Part shown: positions 59,415 to 64,000 of the stretch, in pieces | Position numbering within the stretch: position 1 is the first letter of the stretch | Layout: every line of letters starts with the position of its first letter | From: Clostridium sp. OM02-18AC | GTDB lineage: Bacteria > Bacillota > Clostridia > Lachnospirales > Lachnospiraceae | Direction: 5' to 3' | NCBI RefSeq assembly: GCF_003481825.1 | Contig: NZ_QULW01000009.1 | Span: 62,001-126,000, forward strand | DNA: 64,000 nucleotides | Position numbers and translations under genes: made by a program | The notes under the pieces: generated by a model | What the model was told of the DNA's origin: nothing | Database searches by the model: none | Seen by the model: the letters and a program-made list of their open reading frames with translations, nothing else

Positions 59415-60074
59415 ATGAAGACTACTTTTTTTCAATATAAAAAAATGTACAATCGAATCGAGAACCGTCTGAAAGAAACATCTGCCATGACATTAACGGA
59501 GATGCTGGCAGCACTTCTGATCCTGTCGATGACAGCGGTTGCCATTGCAGGAGGTGTGACGGCTGTAAAGAATGCTTACCAGAAGGTCACACAAAAGGCG
59601 GAAGCCCAGCAGATCCTGTCTGCAACAGCAGAACTGATGACAGACGAATTATCGTCTGCCCTTGAAGAAGAAGATGGCGGCACGGATGGCTGGGATTTTT
59701 TAAGTGGGAAAAACGGAATCTGGATGCATTTTGAGAGCAATCATGAGCAGGGAATCTGTAAGGTTTATGGTGATGAGGAGCCTGGCACTTCAAACGGAGA
59801 TCTCGGACAGAATACAGTGGAAGAAAACACGGCGGACAACTCTGACCAGGGAAGCAAAAACGGTGTTTCCGTTCCGCTGCTTTCCCAGGCAGCTATGGGA
59901 AACCTGTTTTATACGGACTACGACAGTTACATTTATGAAGATGGCTGTTTTAAGGTAAAGGATCTTGCGGTCTACTACCGGAACGAAGAAATAAACAGTG
60001 CGGAGCGGGTTCCGGCAGCGATTTTAAATGAGCTGGTGGTACGGGCAGTGAATCTTGGAGATACACAGTCATAG
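59415..60074 (+). CDS. Minor pilin-like protein (PilW/GspJ-like)
   Basis: The protein has a leader of about 25 residues ending in SA, then MTLTEMLAALLILSMTAVAI, a pilin helix with Glu at +5 and Ala at -1. The head (about 175 residues) contains TATAELMTDELSSAL-like N-terminal helix continuation and is acidic. The start is uncertain: ATG 59415 (219 residues) is used here; ATG 59391, overlapping the previous gene by 13 nt, is the alternative. Neither has a well-spaced ribosome site, so reinitiation after the previous gene is likely. Confidence 0.68.
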   Translation: MKTTFFQYKKMYNRIENRLKETSAMTLTEMLAALLILSMTAVAIAGGVTAVKNAYQKVTQKAEAQQILSATAELMTDELSSALEEEDGGTDGWDFLSGKNGIWMHFESNHEQGICKVYGDEEPGTSNGDLGQNTVEENTADNSDQGSKNGVSVPLLSQAAMGNLFYTDYDSYIYEDGCFKVKDLAVYYRNEEINSAERVPAAILNELVVRAVNLGDTQS

Positions 60075-60112
60075 CAGAAAAACAGAGTATGAGAGAGACA
60101 TAAAACAAATCC

Positions 60113-60143
60113 GTTGCTGGGAGCGCAGTGTGCAGGCAGCAAC
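60113..60143 (+). repeat. Intergenic palindromic repeat, structural relative (copy 3)
   Basis: GTTGCTG (60113-60119) and CAGCAAC (60137-60143) are perfect arms around GGAGCGCAGTGTGCAGG. The left side repeats the GTTGCTGG...CGC...TG pattern of copies 1 and 2, with compensatory closure of the stem. It lies in the 140-bp gap before the giant pilin gene. Confidence 0.5.
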
Positions 60144-60174
60144 ACAGATCCAACTGGAAGCTGGCAGGGAACAA

Positions 60175-60196
60175 CCTGCACCAGCATGCAGGTTTT
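60175..60196 (+). terminator. Short hairpin before the giant pilin gene
   Basis: CCTGCA-N6-TGCAGG is followed by TTTT, 4 bases before the ribosome site GGAGG. It could be a weak terminator or translation-control hairpin that lowers expression of the large gene. Confidence 0.45.
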
Positions 60197-60214
60197 ACCG
60201 GAGGATTAAGATCA

Positions 60215-63200
60215 ATGGAAACTAGAGCAAGAAAACAGAAAAAAAGAAAGGGCGGATTTACACTGGCGGAATTTCTTGTGGTGATCGCGGTCACCATGAT
60301 TCTTGCCGGTGTTTCTTTTGTTGCGGTCATCCGTTATCAGGGCAGGCTCAGACGCCTGGAGATGGATCAGACAGCAAAAGAAATCTTTCTGGCTGTCCAG
60401 AATAATCTGAGTCTGGATGCGTCTTCGGGTGTATTTGAGCGTCTGCTTGCTCAGAATTCAGGTGCACAAACGGAAGAAAAACTGGGCATTTCCCTTACGG
60501 CAGAGGGCTCGGAAGGCATTTACTGTATTCTTTATCAGCCGGATGGTGCAGATCCATGCTCTGAGGTCCGAACACGTCTGCTTCCGTTCGGTTCCATCGA
60601 TGAGACCGTACGGATCAGCGGGAGTTACCTGGTTTTTTATGAGCCCGCGAAGGGAGCCGTGCGCGCGGTGTGGTATTCAGACCAATACGTCTTTGTGCGC
60701 GAAGATATCGAATCTACGGCACTTTCCGAGGCAGCTTTGGATGATACAAAACGGGAACATTATACCGGAATGAATGATGCGTTTGCCAGCCAGGGGCAGC
60801 CAGTCGGCTATTATGCAGGCGATGCTTCAAAAAGTCCGGAAATCATCAAACCATCCACGATTTTAAACCAGCCAAGGGTTGAAATTACCAATGACAGCAT
60901 CCTGTATGCCGATGTCATCGATCCAAACCTGGAAAACAGCATTTCCCATGAAAACACCTATCAGGCAAAGCTGTATATCGAAGGTGTTACCAGTAAGGCG
61001 AAAGGCTGGTTCGATCTCAAGGCAGGCGGACGGATTTCCCAGATCATTACATCCAATGCCTATCGTGTGATTCTGGATGATATTACCACGGCAAATCATC
61101 ATTTTGCGCAGTTGAATGATGTGGGAAGCGGAGTAACATTCCTGACAGAGAAACGCCTGATCCCGGGAGAGGATATCCGGTTATATGCACAGGTATCTGT
61201 TTTGGGACAGGCAGGTTCCATCGAAACCAGTACGGTAAGCCAGGAAAACAGCCTGTTTTCCGGAAAACGTACGGACAAAGTGCTTGTGTCGGATCTGCGT
61301 CATCTGGAAAATCTGGACTATAAGATCTCGAAATTCAATCCAGACTCCGACAACCAGAATCTGGGATTGAGCCCGCAGATCTTTGATGGGAAAAAGCAGT
61401 ATACGGCGCTCCAGCAGTCCGATATTTCCTGGTCTGGTTTCGTACAGAATGTCCAGCTGGTTACAGGCAGCCATAATCCATCCGTTTACATGCTGGACTC
61501 CACAAACTATACGGACCCAGACTGCTTTTCGCCGGTCAGTCCGCAGTTTGCCCTGGACTACCGGGGAAACAACTGCATGATAAGTGATCTTACCGTGAAA
61601 ACCTCCGGAGAGGAGTCTGGCGGACTGTTTGGAAATGTAACAAGAAACTTAAAGGTAAGTCAGTTAAGCTTAAACCAGATCGATGTTGCCTCATCGGCGA
61701 GTGCAGGCGCACTGATCGGATGCGGAAAAGCAGCAGATTTGACGATCCAGGTCGACAATGTGAAAATTTTTTATCCCAGCGTGCTGACATCCGGCACAAA
61801 GGGAGGCATGACTTCTTCCAAAGAAATTGATGCCGGATCCGTTATCGGAAACTTTGACGGAAAGGAGCTTACGGTTCAAGATACCATTGCGGCGAACCAA
61901 TTCTGGAAACAGCTCTCTGCACCGCAGGATATCCTTTCCAGACAGGATGAGACTGCATGCCGGATCCGTTCCGTATGGGGAATTGCCGGTGGTCTGGCTG
62001 GTGCAGTCCGGGGAAGTGTCCACTTCCAAAACAGCGCGTCTGCCGTTTATGTGGATGCAAGGGATTATGCAGGCGGTTTGATTGGAACTGTGCGGACGGT
62101 TTCTGGAAATCAGGCGGTTTCTATCGATAGCTGCTATGTGGGTGGTCATACATCCGGAAAGAACTTTTTATCTGACCCGGTACCGGGCGATGAACACGAT
62201 GCTTACGACCAGACACCGGGGCGCTTCAATATCGTATCCCGCAATAATACTGCCGGTGGACTGGCAGCCGTGCTTCCGGCTGTAAGCACAGTCAGTCATA
62301 CGTATGTATCAGCTTCGGTTTATGCGAAAGCACATGGAGATATTGTAAAAACAGAAATTCCGGAAAGCCAGGAAAATCCGGATGCCTCTGAAACTTTCGA
62401 AGCTGCAGGGACAACACCGCAGGCTCCGGAAGCAGCCGAGCAGCAAAAAAAGGCAGCATTCGTTGCTTTGTTCGGGGATACCGAACGCGGCAATGCAGGA
62501 CAGGGCGGCGCGGGCGATCTGCAGGGAGCAGCGGCCTCCGATCCCCGTTTCTCCTACTGCTATACCGCAGTCTGGATCAATGGAGCTAGGGCGTTGGTGT
62601 ATTCCGACGCCTGGAAAGACAAATTCGAAGAAGAAAATGCATTCCACAGCAAGGCGATGCCTTACGATCCGGAACTGAAAACCAAGTTGGAAACAGAGCC
62701 GGAAACGCGGTATCCGATGCCGACCGTGTATCATTTAAACGCATTGGACCGTGCAAATGAAACTGCGCAGAATCTTCCGGGATTTCTCAAGCTTCATGTG
62801 GGAGACTGGCAGGAGAGCGGGAAAGAGGAAGCGGCAGAAAACGGACTGACCATGCATAATGGGAATCAGCTCTGGGTGGATTATGTCATGGATATGCCAG
62901 GCGAAACGGAAACGAAATATCTGACTTTTTCTGTGAAAGGAGAAACCAGCAAAGTCACAAAATATTTTATTTTGAAGATAGAAGCAGACCTGGATCAGGC
63001 ACAATTTTATGGAGATACGAATGCAGCTTCAATCGTGGAACTAAAAGAAAAGGTAAATGATTCAGGAGTTCAATGGAAATGGAGCAGGATTCAGGCTTTT
63101 GAGAAGGAAGAAGCGAAACGGTTTAAACTATCAAAGATTGGCACTTCCCAGATTCAGGTACGTTTTTATCTGGACAGTAAGGCGTTTATGCGATGCGCAT

Positions 63201-64000
63201 TTAAGTATCTTCAGGATGGATTCCTGGGTGGAGAAGATGTGACCGTGAAAGCGGATGAGAGTGGAGAAATTCCACCGGATGACAAAAAGGGCATAACGAA
63301 AAACAGTTATTTTCAGTCTTTAACACAACTGGAAGATGGGACATACTGTGCAGCTGTTTCCAATGCCAGACATCTGATAAACTTAAGTTTTTGTGATACC
63401 AATCCATTTAAGATTACAAAAGTGGAACAGACGGATAATATTCTCTGGCAGCCGGATACGGATTCGGAACATGGCATCACAGCGGAAACAGAAGCATACT
63501 GCAAAGAACTTGCAGAGGTATATCCGGGAGTTCCGGTCCAGATTTTTGATTCTTATCAATCCGGAGCTGACAGCTATACAAAACCAGGAAGTTTTAAATG
63601 CATCGAAAATTCCGATATTACGTTATATGACGGGAAAAATCATACCATTGTAGGGCTGGAGATTACACCACAGAATAATTTCAGAAATGGATGGAAGAAT
63701 GCGGAAGCACTTTTTCTGGAAAATGCGCATTTGGAAGTCCGGAATTTGAATTTGAAAGATCCGAAAATCGAGGGAAAAGGAACTGCTGCAGCCATTATTG
63801 CATTTGCAAAGGGAAATTCTGACGCAAACAGTTATCTGCACTTAACAAACATCAATATTTATGGCGATTCCCTGCACGTCTATGCGAATAATGGAGATTA
63901 TGGATACGTGGGCGGTGCGGTGGCTTTTTCGGATGTTCGTGATCTGGCATTGGATCATGTGCGCATCTATGGAAAAGATGCACTGCTTGACCGGAATGGC
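60215..64000 (+). CDS. Giant prepilin-like surface protein, 3' truncated by window edge
   Basis: An uninterrupted frame of at least 1262 codons runs from ATG 60215 (GGAGG 10 nt upstream) to the window end without a stop. The N-terminus is a prepilin: leader METRARKQKKRKGG, then FTLAEFLVVIAVTMILAGVS, with Gly at -1 and Glu at +5. The extracellular part includes, at about residues 466-702, several units of the form GGLFGNV, GALIGCG, GSVIGNF, GGLAGAV and GGLIGTV followed by short strands, resembling GLUG-motif repeats of surface adhesins. A similar unit (GGAVAFSDV) recurs near the window end. It is probably a pilus-tip or pilus-incorporated adhesin (inference). Confidence 0.85.
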   Translation, partial: METRARKQKKRKGGFTLAEFLVVIAVTMILAGVSFVAVIRYQGRLRRLEMDQTAKEIFLAVQNNLSLDASSGVFERLLAQNSGAQTEEKLGISLTAEGSEGIYCILYQPDGADPCSEVRTRLLPFGSIDETVRISGSYLVFYEPAKGAVRAVWYSDQYVFVREDIESTALSEAALDDTKREHYTGMNDAFASQGQPVGYYAGDASKSPEIIKPSTILNQPRVEITNDSILYADVIDPNLENSISHENTYQAKLYIEGVTSKAKGWFDLKAGGRISQIITSNAYRVILDDITTANHHFAQLNDVGSGVTFLTEKRLIPGEDIRLYAQVSVLGQAGSIETSTVSQENSLFSGKRTDKVLVSDLRHLENLDYKISKFNPDSDNQNLGLSPQIFDGKKQYTALQQSDISWSGFVQNVQLVTGSHNPSVYMLDSTNYTDPDCFSPVSPQFALDYRGNNCMISDLTVKTSGEESGGLFGNVTRNLKVSQLSLNQIDVASSASAGALIGCGKAADLTIQVDNVKIFYPSVLTSGTKGGMTSSKEIDAGSVIGNFDGKELTVQDTIAANQFWKQLSAPQDILSRQDETACRIRSVWGIAGGLAGAVRGSVHFQNSASAVYVDARDYAGGLIGTVRTVSGNQAVSIDSCYVGGHTSGKNFLSDPVPGDEHDAYDQTPGRFNIVSRNNTAGGLAAVLPAVSTVSHTYVSASVYAKAHGDIVKTEIPESQENPDASETFEAAGTTPQAPEAAEQQKKAAFVALFGDTERGNAGQGGAGDLQGAAASDPRFSYCYTAVWINGARALVYSDAWKDKFEEENAFHSKAMPYDPELKTKLETEPETRYPMPTVYHLNALDRANETAQNLPGFLKLHVGDWQESGKEEAAENGLTMHNGNQLWVDYVMDMPGETETKYLTFSVKGETSKVTKYFILKIEADLDQAQFYGDTNAASIVELKEKVNDSGVQWKWSRIQAFEKEEAKRFKLSKIGTSQIQVRFYLDSKAFMRCAFKYLQDGFLGGEDVTVKADESGEIPPDDKKGITKNSYFQSLTQLEDGTYCAAVSNARHLINLSFCDTNPFKITKVEQTDNILWQPDTDSEHGITAETEAYCKELAEVYPGVPVQIFDSYQSGADSYTKPGSFKCIENSDITLYDGKNHTIVGLEITPQNNFRNGWKNAEALFLENAHLEVRNLNLKDPKIEGKGTAAAIIAFAKGNSDANSYLHLTNINIYGDSLHVYANNGDYGYVGGAVAFSDVRDLALDHVRIYGKDALLDRNG

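Overview
The window looks like a chromosomal stretch from a monoderm Clostridia member, most likely Lachnospiraceae. This rests on Gram-positive traits (LPXTG sorting signal, type IV pilus operon without a secretin, strong AGGAGG-type ribosome sites), TTGACA/TATAAT promoters with 17-18 bp spacers, and family content: EFR1-type flavodoxin-ferredoxin, ATP-type PEP carboxykinase, XdhC-type maturation protein and a ZTP riboswitch. The species call is inference. No rRNA, tRNA, CRISPR array, intact insertion sequence or prophage was seen.

Layout. 1-3.4 kb: the 3' end of a cell-wall-anchored surface protein, a broken sensor gene and a Phd/ParE-type toxin-antitoxin pair. 3.6-12.3 kb: glycogen phosphorylase; a metallo-hydrolase plus permease operon facing a LytTR/GHKL two-component system; and an M20 amidohydrolase. 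12.4-21.6 kb: a molybdenum-cofactor block with an XdhC-like protein, a MoeA-like protein, moaC, moaA, a MOSC-MogA fusion, modABC and a small ModE-like regulator. This block has a ModE-box-like operator and a structured leader upstream of the regulator. 21.8-27.3 kb: a small unknown protein, a deletion scar with gene remnants, a ferredoxin-MATE pair, a ZIP transporter and an FMN-dependent dehydrogenase with an N-terminal cysteine cluster.

27.3-34.0 kb: branched-chain amino acid genes: ilvN, ilvC, then a LysR regulator divergent from two tandem LeuD-LeuC type pairs, with overlapping back-to-back promoters and a LysR-type box. 34-41 kb: YbaK-type deacylase, cell-wall hydrolase, pckA, HAD phosphatase, CarD-like regulator, pyrB-pyrI. 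41.3-45.4 kb: an ABC exporter-like set (MacB-type ATPase, large anchored extracellular protein, FtsX/MacB-type permease). 45.4-48.4 kb: a ZTP riboswitch with an overlapping terminator controls a PurO-type IMP cyclohydrolase and a stand-alone AICAR transformylase, i.e. the two halves of PurH encoded separately and in different families; a ThrH-like phosphatase follows.

48.7-64 kb: a type IV pilus operon: pilB, pilT, pilC, three tandem pilins, pilD, pilM, pilN-like, pilO-like, three minor pilin-like genes, then a prepilin-like gene that runs off the window with at least 1262 codons and GLUG-like repeats. This giant, probably surface-exposed or tip-located pilin is the most striking item. Two families of palindromic intergenic repeats also occur, at 13.6/48.5 kb and at 37.9/48.7/60.1 kb.
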